Assembly: GCA_014238445.1 (NCBI GenBank)
Contig: JABABC010000065.1
Coordinates: 1-10,910, forward strand
Direction: 5' to 3'
Length of the DNA: 10,910 bases
Origin: Coxiellaceae bacterium
GTDB lineage: Bacteria; Pseudomonadota; Gammaproteobacteria; Coxiellales; Coxiellaceae
Translations under genes and position numbers: made by a program
In this document: positions 1 to 5,880 of the stretch, in pieces
Numbering within the stretch: position 1 is the first letter of the stretch
How the letters are laid out: each line of letters begins with the position of its first letter
The notes under the pieces: generated by a model
Told to the model about the DNA's origin: nothing
Database searches by the model: none
The model's input: the letters and a program-made list of their open reading frames with translations, nothing else

Positions 1-126
1 GGTGTAAACATTAACGCCTGAACGTTTGGCAAGCTCTTGGCGTGACCAAGCTTTCTGCAAACGTAAGGCTGATAAACGTTTAGCCATTTCAAATGACAGC
101 CCTTCAGTGGTAATAGGATTCGACAT
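1..126 (-). CDS. XRE-family helix-turn-helix regulator, N-terminal part (cut by window edge)
   Basis: The first 42 codons of a minus-strand gene are visible, starting at an ATG at 126-124 behind a strong Shine-Dalgarno (AAAGGAG on the minus strand, about 133-139). The residues include LSALRLQKAWSRQELAKRSG, the usual first and second helices of a lambda-repressor/XRE-like HTH, where the RQELAKRSGV stretch would be helix 2 and the turn into the recognition helix. The rest of the protein, including most of the recognition helix and any effector domain, lies outside the window, so its targets cannot be inferred. It is transcribed away from coq7; nothing seen ties it to ubiquinone synthesis. The family call is fairly safe. 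The subtype is not determinable. Confidence 0.72.
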   Translation of the reverse strand, partial: MSNPITTEGLSFEMAKRLSALRLQKAWSRQELAKRSGVNVYT

Positions 127-301
127 ACCGCACTCCTTTGCTAAAGTAATTAATTGATATTAATAGAGTTAGTATGTAACCACATATCACCCCTGATTTC
201 AAAAAAAACAACTTTTAAAATGAAACAAAGCCATCTCTCCATCCCGTCACGCCGAAATCCATGCTATCCTCAACCCCTTCGAGCAACTGGAAACCTTAAT
301 C
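127..301. other. Divergent intergenic region between the XRE gene and coq7
   Basis: This 175-base, AT-rich gap must hold the start signals for both neighbours. Apart from the XRE ribosome-binding site I could not find a well-spaced pair of sigma70 hexamers. A TTGATA at 154-159 could be a plus-strand -35, but no good -10 follows at 16-18 bases. The stretch around 147-165 is rich in TAATTA/TTAATA words, as is common near divergent promoters. Confidence 0.4.
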
Positions 302-943
302 ATGTCAACGGCCTCCCTCTCCTTCCTGGACCGGTGCATCAGCCACATTGATGAAGCACTACGGACTGTTTGCGCAGAGCCTATACCCGCTCGCCCAACA
401 CCAGGACAGGACTTACCCGAAGCCACACTCACATCCGAAGAAAAACGCACCAGTGCCGCGCTGATGCGCATTAATCACACTGGCGAAGTCTGTGCACAAG
501 CCCTCTATCGTGGGCAACTAGCTGTGGCACAACAGCCTGAAACCATGGCCATGCTCGAACAATCATGCCATGAAGAAACAGACCACCTCGCTTGGACTGC
601 GCAACGCATCCAAGAACTAGAAGGCCGACAAAGTTGGCTCAATCCCGCCTGGTACGCTCAATCCTTCCTCATTGGTCTTATTGCAGGACTAGCAGGAGAC
701 CCTATCAGCCTAGGATTCATTGAAGAGACAGAACAGCAAGTCGGACGACACCTAGAACGCCACTTACACCAACTCCCTGTGCAAGATACAAAAAGTAGAG
801 CCATTGTGACACACATGCGTGACGACGAACTCCAACACGCCGACCACGCGAAAGCTGCAGGAGGTCAACCACTCCCGAAGGTGATTCAACAATTGATGAC
901 TTGGCAATCTAAAGTCATGACAACGCTCACCTATTGGATTTAA
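302..943 (+). CDS. coq7: 2-polyprenyl-3-methyl-6-methoxy-1,4-benzoquinone monooxygenase (Coq7-type diiron hydroxylase)
   Basis: The 213-residue product matches the bacterial Coq7 family in length and motifs. Coq7 is a ferritin-like diiron, membrane-associated hydroxylase that adds the last ring hydroxyl in ubiquinone synthesis, before the final UbiG O-methylation; it replaces the flavoprotein UbiF of E. coli. Candidate iron ligands fall in the expected four-helix pattern: E62 in NHTGEV, E92 and H95 in HEETDH, E142 or E144 in the GFIEETEQQV segment, and E176 and H179 in DDELQH. A hydrophobic stretch at about 122-140 probably forms the membrane-facing part. The ATG at 302 is chosen because it starts the conserved region at the normal distance; only a weak GGAAA-like ribosome-binding site precedes it. 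The gene stands alone on its strand, and its last 17 bases overlap the end of the convergent pabA/trpG gene. Confidence 0.95.
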   Translation: MSTASLSFLDRCISHIDEALRTVCAEPIPARPTPGQDLPEATLTSEEKRTSAALMRINHTGEVCAQALYRGQLAVAQQPETMAMLEQSCHEETDHLAWTAQRIQELEGRQSWLNPAWYAQSFLIGLIAGLAGDPISLGFIEETEQQVGRHLERHLHQLPVQDTKSRAIVTHMRDDELQHADHAKAAGGQPLPKVIQQLMTWQSKVMTTLTYWI

Positions 944-1541
944 TGCATGAAGCCACCCAACCCGAAGTGACCGACAAAAAAGCCTGTAACATCGACACAC
1001 CATGTGCAGATAAAATAGATTCCGGATGAAATTGCACACCAAAGCATGGCCATGTTCGATGCGCAACAGCCATCACTTCATCCACCTGACCCTCTCGCTG
1101 CGTCCAAGCTAACAGCTCCCACTCATCGGATAATGTTCCTCTATCAACCACCCATGAATGGTATCGTGCGACCGATACAGGCGATGGTACCTGCTCAAAT
1201 AACTGTTGCGACTGATGAAACACGGCAGAAGTCTTACCATGCACAACCTCACGTGCTGGTATTAGCGCACCACCTAAGGCCTGCACCAAAGCTTGATGCC
1301 CTAAACACACCCCTAAAATAGGGACACGCTGATAGCATGCACGAATTAACGCCAATAACTCGCCAGTTTGATCAGGTAGGCCAGGGCCTGGTGAAATAAC
1401 CAGGTAATCCGGCTGCCACCTTTCAAGATCTGTCATAGACAGCGCATCATGTCGCACCACATGGACATCTTGACCCAATTCACGAAAATAACGCACCAAG
1501 GTATAGGTAAAAGAATCGTAATTATCGATCATCACTAACAT
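927..1541 (-). CDS. pabA: Anthranilate / aminodeoxychorismate synthase component II (glutamine amidotransferase, PabA/TrpG)
   Basis: This 204-residue class I glutamine amidotransferase would release ammonia from glutamine for a chorismate-using partner: TrpE (anthranilate, tryptophan route) or PabB (aminodeoxychorismate, folate route). The N-terminal IDNYDSFTY motif, the SPGPGLPDQTG oxyanion region (about 50-60), the nucleophile Cys79 in GVCLGHQ, HGKTS (101-105), RYHSWVV and the catalytic His172 and Glu174 in QFHPES are all present, so it should be active. The sequence cannot separate PabA from TrpG. No chorismate-binding subunit is in the window, so one chain may serve both pathways. I chose the ATG at 1541; MIDNYDS three codons later is possible. 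It begins 7 bases after the rpe stop, so it is translated from the djlA-rpe transcript. Its C-terminal tail runs a little beyond the usual end and overlaps the coq7 3' end. Confidence 0.93.
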   Translation of the reverse strand: MLVMIDNYDSFTYTLVRYFRELGQDVHVVRHDALSMTDLERWQPDYLVISPGPGLPDQTGELLALIRACYQRVPILGVCLGHQALVQALGGALIPAREVVHGKTSAVFHQSQQLFEQVPSPVSVARYHSWVVDRGTLSDEWELLAWTQREGQVDEVMAVAHRTWPCFGVQFHPESILSAHGVSMLQAFLSVTSGWVASCIKSNR

Positions 1542-1548
1542 AAGAGAC

Positions 1549-2214
1549 CTATTGGCAATGCGCCAATAAAGCCGCCGCACGCTCATGATAATCCGCAGCA
1601 GCGAATAAACCAGAGCCCACAATTAAAAAATCGGCCCCTGCTTGCGTGACACGCTGAATATTCTCCAACTTAATACCCCCGTCTACTGCCAATCGAGCCG
1701 AGCTACCCTGATCATCGAGCCAAGCACGAGTCTCGGCTATTTTATCATACACCGACTCAATAAAGGACTGACCTCCAAACCCTGGAAACACGGACATCAA
1801 TAACACCATATCCAACTTCGCGAGCAAGGCATCATTGATCACGACAGGCTGATCGGGATTAAAAGCTAGCCCAGCCTTCATGCCATGATCTCGAATACGA
1901 CCCACTGTGGCTTCCACATCACTCACCGTCTCAGGATGAAACGTTATGATCTGAGCGCCCGCCTTAGCAAAAGGCTCGATGTATGATTCGGGATCGGTGA
2001 CCATCAAATGCACATCGACCGGTGCTTGAATCCCCGCTTGGCGCAAAGACGCGCACACGTGAGCACCAAAACTAAGGTTAGGCACATAATGATGGTCCAT
2101 CACATCACAATGAATCCACTCGATCCCAGCCGACACCACGGCTTGAACTTCCTCACCTAACTTGGAAAAGTCCGCAGTTAAAATCGATGCGGTAATCTGT
2201 TGACGATGCGCCAT
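1549..2214 (-). CDS. rpe: Ribulose-phosphate 3-epimerase
   Basis: Rpe interconverts ribulose 5-phosphate and xylulose 5-phosphate in the cytosolic pentose phosphate pathway. The 221-residue TIM barrel has the family residues in place: Ser10, His35 and Asp37 in the HCDVMD motif, His69 in DVHLMV, the MSVFPGFGGQSF phosphate/loop region, and Asp178 in VDGGI followed by a GSGLF phosphate-binding turn. His and Asp residues bind the metal, and Asp37 and Asp178 act as the acid/base pair. An in-frame GTG lies two codons upstream at 2220, but the ATG at 2214 has the better-spaced Shine-Dalgarno (GGAG, 5 bases) and gives numbering almost identical to E. coli Rpe. It lies 18 bases after djlA and 7 bases before pabA/trpG, in one operon. 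Confidence 0.97.
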   Translation of the reverse strand: MAHRQQITASILTADFSKLGEEVQAVVSAGIEWIHCDVMDHHYVPNLSFGAHVCASLRQAGIQAPVDVHLMVTDPESYIEPFAKAGAQIITFHPETVSDVEATVGRIRDHGMKAGLAFNPDQPVVINDALLAKLDMVLLMSVFPGFGGQSFIESVYDKIAETRAWLDDQGSSARLAVDGGIKLENIQRVTQAGADFLIVGSGLFAAADYHERAAALLAHCQ

Positions 2215-2232
2215 AGTCACTCCACCCCTGCG

Positions 2233-3027
2233 CTATGCGCGAGCTGTCTTAATTGTTTCATACGCGGCTTTCACCTGTTGTGTCTTTTGTGTTGCCACCT
2301 TGACCATTTCTTCAGGCACACCTTTGGCAATCAAACGGTCAGGGTGATGTTTGCTCATTAATTTACGATACGCTTTTTTCAACTCAGCATCCGTAGCATC
2401 CTCTGGCATACCCAATAAAGTATAGGCATCTTTCAGCTGCTTACCCGGATTACGATCGGGCCCATAACTGTGACGCTGATAATTACGCCCCGCCGTATAC
2501 TGACGCTCTAATTGCTCAAACACGGCTGACGAGATACCTAATGCCGCTAAGACTTGCTGCAATGCCTGACGTTTTCGCGGTAATACTTCACCATCAGCAA
2601 AGGCCAACTGCATCTGAACCTCAACGAACGTTTGCAACAATGATGGATTAAATACGCACGCACGCTTAAGCTCTGCCACTGAATACTGAACGTTAAAATC
2701 GGGCTGCTTCCCTAAATGAAACTGCTCAATCGCCTGGCGACGCATGGACTCACTCAAACGAAAACGCATCATGACCGACTCGGCCACTTCAATTTCTTTT
2801 TGCGTGACACGGCCATCGGACTTTGCTAAATAACCCAACACCGCAAACGTCGCATTAAAAAACACAGACTGTGTATCTCGAGAACCACCTTGACCTGGTA
2901 ACGACAACCACTGCTGCAATAAACCCACATCATATAAGTGACCTAAGATCAGGCCCACAAAGATCCCCAACGGTGGCAAGATCATCGAACCAATCATAAA
3001 ACCTAAAAACTTACCCATCCAACGCAT
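2233..3027 (-). CDS. djlA: Membrane-anchored DnaJ-like co-chaperone DjlA
   Basis: The 264-residue product has the three-part DjlA build. It has an N-terminal membrane segment at about 7-30, rich in Gly (the family's dimerising TM), a TerB-like helical domain at about 52-175 with two acidic repeats (KSDGRVT and FADGEVL), a polar linker, and a C-terminal J domain at about 200-264 with the HPD tripeptide at 228-230. It would sit in the inner membrane with the J domain in the cytosol, stimulating DnaK ATPase; in E. coli DjlA is linked to envelope-stress signalling, and relatives matter for intracellular growth in Legionella and Coxiella (known for the family, not shown here). A GTG at 3039 is in frame, but the ATG at 3027 gives MRWMGK, which lines up with the MQYWGK start of E. 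coli DjlA and leaves room for a ribosome-binding site. First gene of the djlA-rpe-pabA operon. Confidence 0.95.
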   Translation of the reverse strand: MRWMGKFLGFMIGSMILPPLGIFVGLILGHLYDVGLLQQWLSLPGQGGSRDTQSVFFNATFAVLGYLAKSDGRVTQKEIEVAESVMMRFRLSESMRRQAIEQFHLGKQPDFNVQYSVAELKRACVFNPSLLQTFVEVQMQLAFADGEVLPRKRQALQQVLAALGISSAVFEQLERQYTAGRNYQRHSYGPDRNPGKQLKDAYTLLGMPEDATDAELKKAYRKLMSKHHPDRLIAKGVPEEMVKVATQKTQQVKAAYETIKTARA

Positions 3028-3044
3028 TGGTCGATCCACACCTG

Positions 3045-3050
3045 TTTATA
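3045..3050 (-). promoter_or_regulatory. Possible -10 element for the djlA-rpe-pabA operon
   Basis: Reading the minus strand, TATAAA lies 17 bases before the djlA ATG. No convincing -35 hexamer is found 16-18 bases further up (TGATGG is the best placed), so the promoter, if real, is weak or activator-dependent. A transcription start a few bases downstream would fall just inside or beyond the GTG at 3039, which favours the ATG start, but would leave only a short leader. Confidence 0.3.
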
Positions 3051-3138
3051 AGACCTTCACCGCGACACCATCACTTTTGAAAATCGCATGAAGAGCTCGA
3101 ACTATAACCGAGAACCCTACACCTGTCACGTCCGCCTA

Positions 3139-3167
3139 GAGACAAAACACTCAAGCCACCCTATACT
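3139..3167 (+). promoter_or_regulatory. Sigma70-like promoter of rsmJ
   Basis: GAGACA (3139-3144) and TATACT (3162-3167) are separated by 17 bases and match the sigma70 consensus at 4 of 6 and 5 of 6 positions. Transcription would start near 3174, about 25 bases before the rsmJ ATG. This placement argues against the longer in-frame start at 3088. Confidence 0.55.
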
Positions 3168-3198
3168 GCAGCTTCGATTCACGAGCAGACCACCCACC

Positions 3199-3963
3199 AT
3201 GACCGCTGTTTATATCACTACGACTGAGACACACCTAGCTGATCAAGCACAAGTCCTAGCGGATGAGCTGCACATACCCTATCACCCAACCCCACAACGA
3301 GAAGCCACCTTTAGTCTCACCCTCACAAATTTAGGGCTCGAATTACAAGCATTGAACACTCCCAAACACAAGTCTTTGCGCGTGGACTTTCTCTCAGGGC
3401 CCAATTATCACCGTTACCGCTTTGGAGGTGGAAAACGTCAACTGATTGGCCGTGCAGTAGGGCTCAAACCTGGCTACACACCCAAAGTACTCGATATTAC
3501 AGCAGGACTAGGGCGGGATAGTTTTGTTCTAGCCAGCTTAGGATGCACAGTCACCCTCATTGAACGCTCACCTATTTTATATGCCTTATTGCGTGATGGA
3601 CTGCAACGCGCTAACTCAGCTTCATGGTTTAGGGCACTACACCTCACTCTCCATCACCAAGAAGCCGCCTCCTATTTAGCATCACTCACACCCAAACAAT
3701 ACCCTGATATCATTTATTGTGATCCGATGTTCCCTGAAAGCAAACAATCAGCTCTCGTCAAAAAAGACATGCGGTTGCTGCGCGACCTGATCGGTGATGA
3801 CTTGGATGCCGATCAACTGCTGCCAGAAAGCCTTCAGGTCGCAAAAAAACGTGTGGTCGTCAAACGTCACTTGCATGCCCCCTTCCTCAATCAAAGTACA
3901 CCTTCATTACAATACAAAGGCAAAAGCAGTCGATATGATGTTTATCTCTGTAAAAAAAATTAA
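3199..3963 (+). CDS. rsmJ: 16S rRNA (guanine-1516-N2)-methyltransferase RsmJ
   Basis: RsmJ uses S-adenosylmethionine to make m2G1516 in 16S rRNA of the small subunit. The 254-residue product shows the family pattern throughout: a variable N-terminal domain, RFGGG at about 74-78, a SAM-binding motif I around DITAGLGRD (99-107), an acidic residue at the end of the next strand (IERSP), the DPMFP active-site motif at 175-179, and the highly characteristic SALVKKDMR and DLDADQLL stretches. The frame is open back to 3088, but the conserved region, the family length of about 250 residues and the promoter all support the ATG at 3199. No strong Shine-Dalgarno precedes it. It is divergent from djlA and monocistronic as far as can be seen. 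An A/T hairpin overlaps its stop codon. Confidence 0.94.
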   Translation: MTAVYITTTETHLADQAQVLADELHIPYHPTPQREATFSLTLTNLGLELQALNTPKHKSLRVDFLSGPNYHRYRFGGGKRQLIGRAVGLKPGYTPKVLDITAGLGRDSFVLASLGCTVTLIERSPILYALLRDGLQRANSASWFRALHLTLHHQEAASYLASLTPKQYPDIIYCDPMFPESKQSALVKKDMRLLRDLIGDDLDADQLLPESLQVAKKRVVVKRHLHAPFLNQSTPSLQYKGKSSRYDVYLCKKN

Positions 3964-3976
3964 TGTTTTTTTACAG
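3948..3976 (+). repeat. A/T-rich inverted repeat over the rsmJ stop codon
   Basis: CTGTAAAAAAA (3948-3958) and TTTTTTTACAG (3966-3976) form a perfect 11-base-pair stem with a 7-base loop that holds most of the TAA stop codon. The stem is weak in GC, and its T-tract lies inside the right arm instead of after it, so it is not a textbook terminator. It may still mark the 3' end of the rsmJ transcript, in either direction. Confidence 0.5.
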
Positions 3977-4028
3977 CAAGTTACCTCGTTGATACACACA
4001 ACCAACTGCAGGTGATTGTTTTTTAAAC

Positions 4029-4034
4029 TATAAT
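4029..4034 (+). promoter_or_regulatory. Consensus -10 box for the exported-protein gene
   Basis: A perfect TATAAT lies 33 bases before the ATG at 4067. No good -35 hexamer is seen 17 bases upstream (CTGCAG is the best-placed candidate), so recognition may lean on the -10 box or on an activator. With the terminator at 4541-4568 it suggests an independent one-gene transcript. Confidence 0.5.
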
Positions 4035-4066
4035 GACTGTGTTAATAAACTAATAGGAGAAAGCCC

Positions 4067-4528
4067 ATGAAAATTTTATGTTATTTAAGTACCGTCATAG
4101 CAACGTGCACCTTATTGACCAGCCAAGCATTTGCACAGAACCCGGAGCTCGATCACAAAGGATTCATGCCTGTTGCAGTGAAGGCAACTGTGTCTCTTGA
4201 TAAAAAGAAAGGAGAAGTAACTATTCAGCTTAAGAGAGAAACTTCACTATACCTCGGGAAAATCTCTAAAAAGAAATCCGTTATAGCAAAATTCACCGTA
4301 CCTGAAATTAAAAAAGCTGCATTCGAGCTCAACAATGAACGCACAATAGCTATCGAATCAGTTAAGAAGAAACAGGTCATTACTTTTAAGGTGTCCGCTT
4401 GTAAATACAAGAAAGATTTAACACTGTTATGCGATGCCAAAGAAGTACAAGGAAAGAAGAGTGCTATTGAACAATTAAACAGTAGCAAGGCAGTGGGATA
4501 CTACATGTATGTAAACAACTCACTGTAA
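4067..4528 (+). CDS. Small exported lysine-rich protein of unknown function
   Basis: I do not recognise this 153-residue protein. Residues 1-23 look like a Sec signal peptide: MK at the start, a hydrophobic core, then QAFA before a likely signal peptidase I cut ahead of Gln24. The mature 130 residues are strongly basic, with 24 lysines, KKK runs at 46-48, 68-70 and 100-102, and far fewer acidic residues. Alternating hydrophobic/charged stretches suggest beta strands. The only two cysteines of the mature part, C112 and C122, could form a disulfide in the periplasm. A good ribosome-binding site (AGGAG, about 10 bases upstream) supports the start. Own -10 box and terminator make it a single-gene unit between rsmJ and erpA. 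Its codons are richer in AAA/AAG than neighbours, simply from the lysine content. A periplasmic or secreted role binding an anionic partner is a guess only. Confidence 0.85.
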   Translation: MKILCYLSTVIATCTLLTSQAFAQNPELDHKGFMPVAVKATVSLDKKKGEVTIQLKRETSLYLGKISKKKSVIAKFTVPEIKKAAFELNNERTIAIESVKKKQVITFKVSACKYKKDLTLLCDAKEVQGKKSAIEQLNSSKAVGYYMYVNNSL

Positions 4529-4540
4529 TAAAACAGTCAT

Positions 4541-4577
4541 CATAGCTCTGACATCAATCAGGGCTATGTTCTTCTTA
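4541..4577 (+). terminator. Rho-independent terminator after the exported-protein gene
   Basis: CATAGCTCTGA (4541-4551) pairs with TCAGGGCTATG (4558-4568) over 11 positions with one G-T wobble and a 6-base loop, followed at once by a T-rich tail (TTCTTCTT). It lies just past the stop codon at 4528. The hairpin could also help end the convergent erpA transcript, but on that strand the following T-tract is poorer. Confidence 0.8.
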
Positions 4578-4609
4578 CAAAAAACCTATGAACAATAATT
4601 GCACTTTCA

Positions 4610-4981
4610 TCACGCTGAAAAAGAAGACCCACACCCACAGGTGGTTTTAGCATTTGGGTTGCGAATCACAAACTGTGCACCCTCGATGTTTTCTCGGTAA
4701 TCAATTTCAGCGCCTTTGAGATATTGCAGACTTAAGGCATCAACCACCAAACGAATCGAGACATCACCATCAGCGCTGACCACGCTTTTCTCAACGACCC
4801 TATCATCGTCATTCACCAGCTCATCAAAGGTAAAGCCGTATTGAAAACCCGAACAGCCTCCACCCGTAATAAAAGCACGCAAATTTAAAGCCAAATTTTC
4901 TTCTTCAACCACTAGCTGGTGCACTTTCAGTGCTGCAGCATCGGTGACATGAATGATGGGTTCAGCGGATGTATGAGGCAT
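4610..4981 (-). CDS. erpA: Iron-sulfur cluster insertion protein ErpA
   Basis: ErpA is an A-type carrier that takes Fe-S clusters from the assembly machinery and passes them to apoproteins, including isoprenoid-pathway enzymes in E. coli. The 123-residue product keeps the three cluster-binding cysteines, Cys43 in TGGGCSGFQYGFTFD and Cys115 and Cys117 in the C-terminal NPNAKTTCGCGSSFS, which is the ErpA signature and not that of IscA or SufA. It is about nine residues longer than the E. coli protein; most of the extra length lies at about 66-77 (around SADGDVSIR), between two beta strands where the family has a short turn. The ATG at 4981 is preceded by only a weak AGAG ribosome-binding site. 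It is convergent with the exported-protein gene and divergent from the hemJ pair. Confidence 0.96.
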   Translation of the reverse strand: MPHTSAEPIIHVTDAAALKVHQLVVEEENLALNLRAFITGGGCSGFQYGFTFDELVNDDDRVVEKSVVSADGDVSIRLVVDALSLQYLKGAEIDYRENIEGAQFVIRNPNAKTTCGCGSSFSA

Positions 4982-4996
4982 AAAGTTTCTCTTTAA

Positions 4997-5020
4997 ATAG
5001 TACTGGCCCAGAACATGGGC
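4997..5020 (-). promoter_or_regulatory. Candidate erpA -10 box with an adjacent small inverted repeat
   Basis: On the minus strand TACTAT (5002-4997) lies 15 bases before the erpA ATG. No good -35 is found. In the place of the promoter spacer is a short inverted repeat, GCCCA (5006-5010) and TGGGC (5016-5020) with a 5-base centre, which could bind a dimeric regulator. It does not match an IscR site that I can recognise. Speculative. Confidence 0.3.
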
Positions 5021-5174
5021 TAAAATTTTGGAAATTATGCACGCGATATGAGTAAAAAGTCAACTTTTAGCCGCTCATCATACACAAAGACACTCACACC
5101 ATGCAAAAGGATTGAGCCAACTACACAAGCACGGTAGAATCCGTCAACACTATCACCTCACTAGAGATCATCAC

Positions 5175-5414
5175 GTGAAAAAAATCGATTCAAACACCCG
5201 ATTAGCCTTATTTATCCTAGTCTTAATGATACTAGCAGCATGGCTATACAGTCACAGTCATCGGTCTACCATCAGCGGCAATGCCGCCAATTGCAACAAC
5301 AATGGCAGTATCATCATTACGGATAAAAAAGCACAACGCGCACCATGGTGTAATGACGGAGAACCATCACTTGTTGTACCTCACACGCGCTCATCTGGCA
5401 TCCGCTATAACTAA
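5175..5414 (+). CDS. Small one-TM hypothetical protein upstream of hemJ
   Basis: An open frame of 79 codons from a GTG at 5175 reads MKKIDSNTRL and then a hydrophobic stretch (about 9-24) that would be a single membrane anchor with the short basic N terminus inside. About 55 polar residues follow, with two cysteines, probably in the periplasm. The stop at 5412-5414 lies 13 bases before the hemJ start and just ahead of the hemJ ribosome-binding site, the spacing of an operon partner. The frame stays open up to a TTG at 5112, but the GTG puts the charged-then-hydrophobic segment at the N terminus as in real membrane proteins. The ribosome-binding site is weak (AGAG). I do not recognise the family. 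It may instead be untranslated leader of hemJ. Confidence 0.45.
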   Translation: MKKIDSNTRLALFILVLMILAAWLYSHSHRSTISGNAANCNNNGSIIITDKKAQRAPWCNDGEPSLVVPHTRSSGIRYN

Positions 5415-5427
5415 AAAGGATCCACAC

Positions 5428-5880
5428 TTGAAACTCATATTGGCTTGTCACATCATTGCTATGGTCTGTTGGTTTTCCGGGTTATTTTATCTACCTCGTC
5501 TATTTGTGTATCACGCTAGCACGCATGACGCGATTAGCCTTGAACGGTTCAGCATGATGGAACATAAGCTGTATTACTACATCACGACACCCGCTGCCGT
5601 GCTCACCACGGTGTTTGGCTTGCTGTTGTTATTTCATAAACACCACGACTACGCGAACTTAAATTGGATGCACCTAAAACTGTTGCTTGTGGGGTGTTTA
5701 TGGCTCTATCACCTTTCCTGTGGGCGGTTTGTCTGGCTGTTTAAACATCAGCAACAACAGCACAGTGAACGTTTTTTTCGCTACTACAATGAAATACCCA
5801 CCGTCTTACTGATTAGCATCGTGATCCTCGTTGTCGTGAAACCTTATTTAGGACCAAATATCTTTGGGTTTTTAAATTAA
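5428..5880 (+). CDS. hemJ: Protoporphyrinogen IX oxidase HemJ
   Basis: HemJ is the inner-membrane enzyme that oxidises protoporphyrinogen IX to protoporphyrin IX, replacing HemG or HemY; its electron acceptor is poorly defined. From a TTG at 5428 the protein is 150 residues, the usual family length, and opens with CHIIAMVCWFSGLFYLPRLF, the strongly conserved HemJ start with its histidine (His8). Hydrophobic segments at about 3-21, 55-69, 83-97 and 123-140 give four membrane spans, and the conserved lysine lies in the third (HLKLLL, Lys84). The TTG is chosen because an AAAGGA ribosome-binding site ends 7 bases before it and the family homology begins there. An ATG at 5281 in the same frame would add 49 unrelated residues that overlap the preceding gene. 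The last 9 bases overlap the convergent rubredoxin gene. Confidence 0.93.
   Translation: MKLILACHIIAMVCWFSGLFYLPRLFVYHASTHDAISLERFSMMEHKLYYYITTPAAVLTTVFGLLLLFHKHHDYANLNWMHLKLLLVGCLWLYHLSCGRFVWLFKHQQQQHSERFFRYYNEIPTVLLISIVILVVVKPYLGPNIFGFLN

Noticed and set aside
154..351. Plus-strand open frame of 65 codons running into coq7
   Set aside because: No ribosome-binding site, no recognisable protein, and its end overlaps the well-supported coq7 start in another frame.
3088..3198. 37-residue N-terminal extension of RsmJ from an earlier ATG
   Set aside because: It lies mostly upstream of the predicted transcription start, has no family similarity, and the protein already has normal length from 3199.
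4225..4488. Antisense frame of 87 codons opposite the exported-protein gene
   Set aside because: Hydrophobic and low-complexity because it is the complement of lysine codons; no start signals.
5048..5137. Short frame beginning MSKKS, 29 residues, ahead of the small gene before hemJ
   Set aside because: It has a typical-looking start but no ribosome-binding site, no hydrophobic or attenuator-like feature and no clear link to the following gene.
5281..5427. 49-residue N-terminal extension of HemJ from an ATG
   Set aside because: Conserved HemJ sequence starts right at the TTG at 5428, which has its own well-spaced AAAGGA; the extension overlaps the preceding small gene in another frame.
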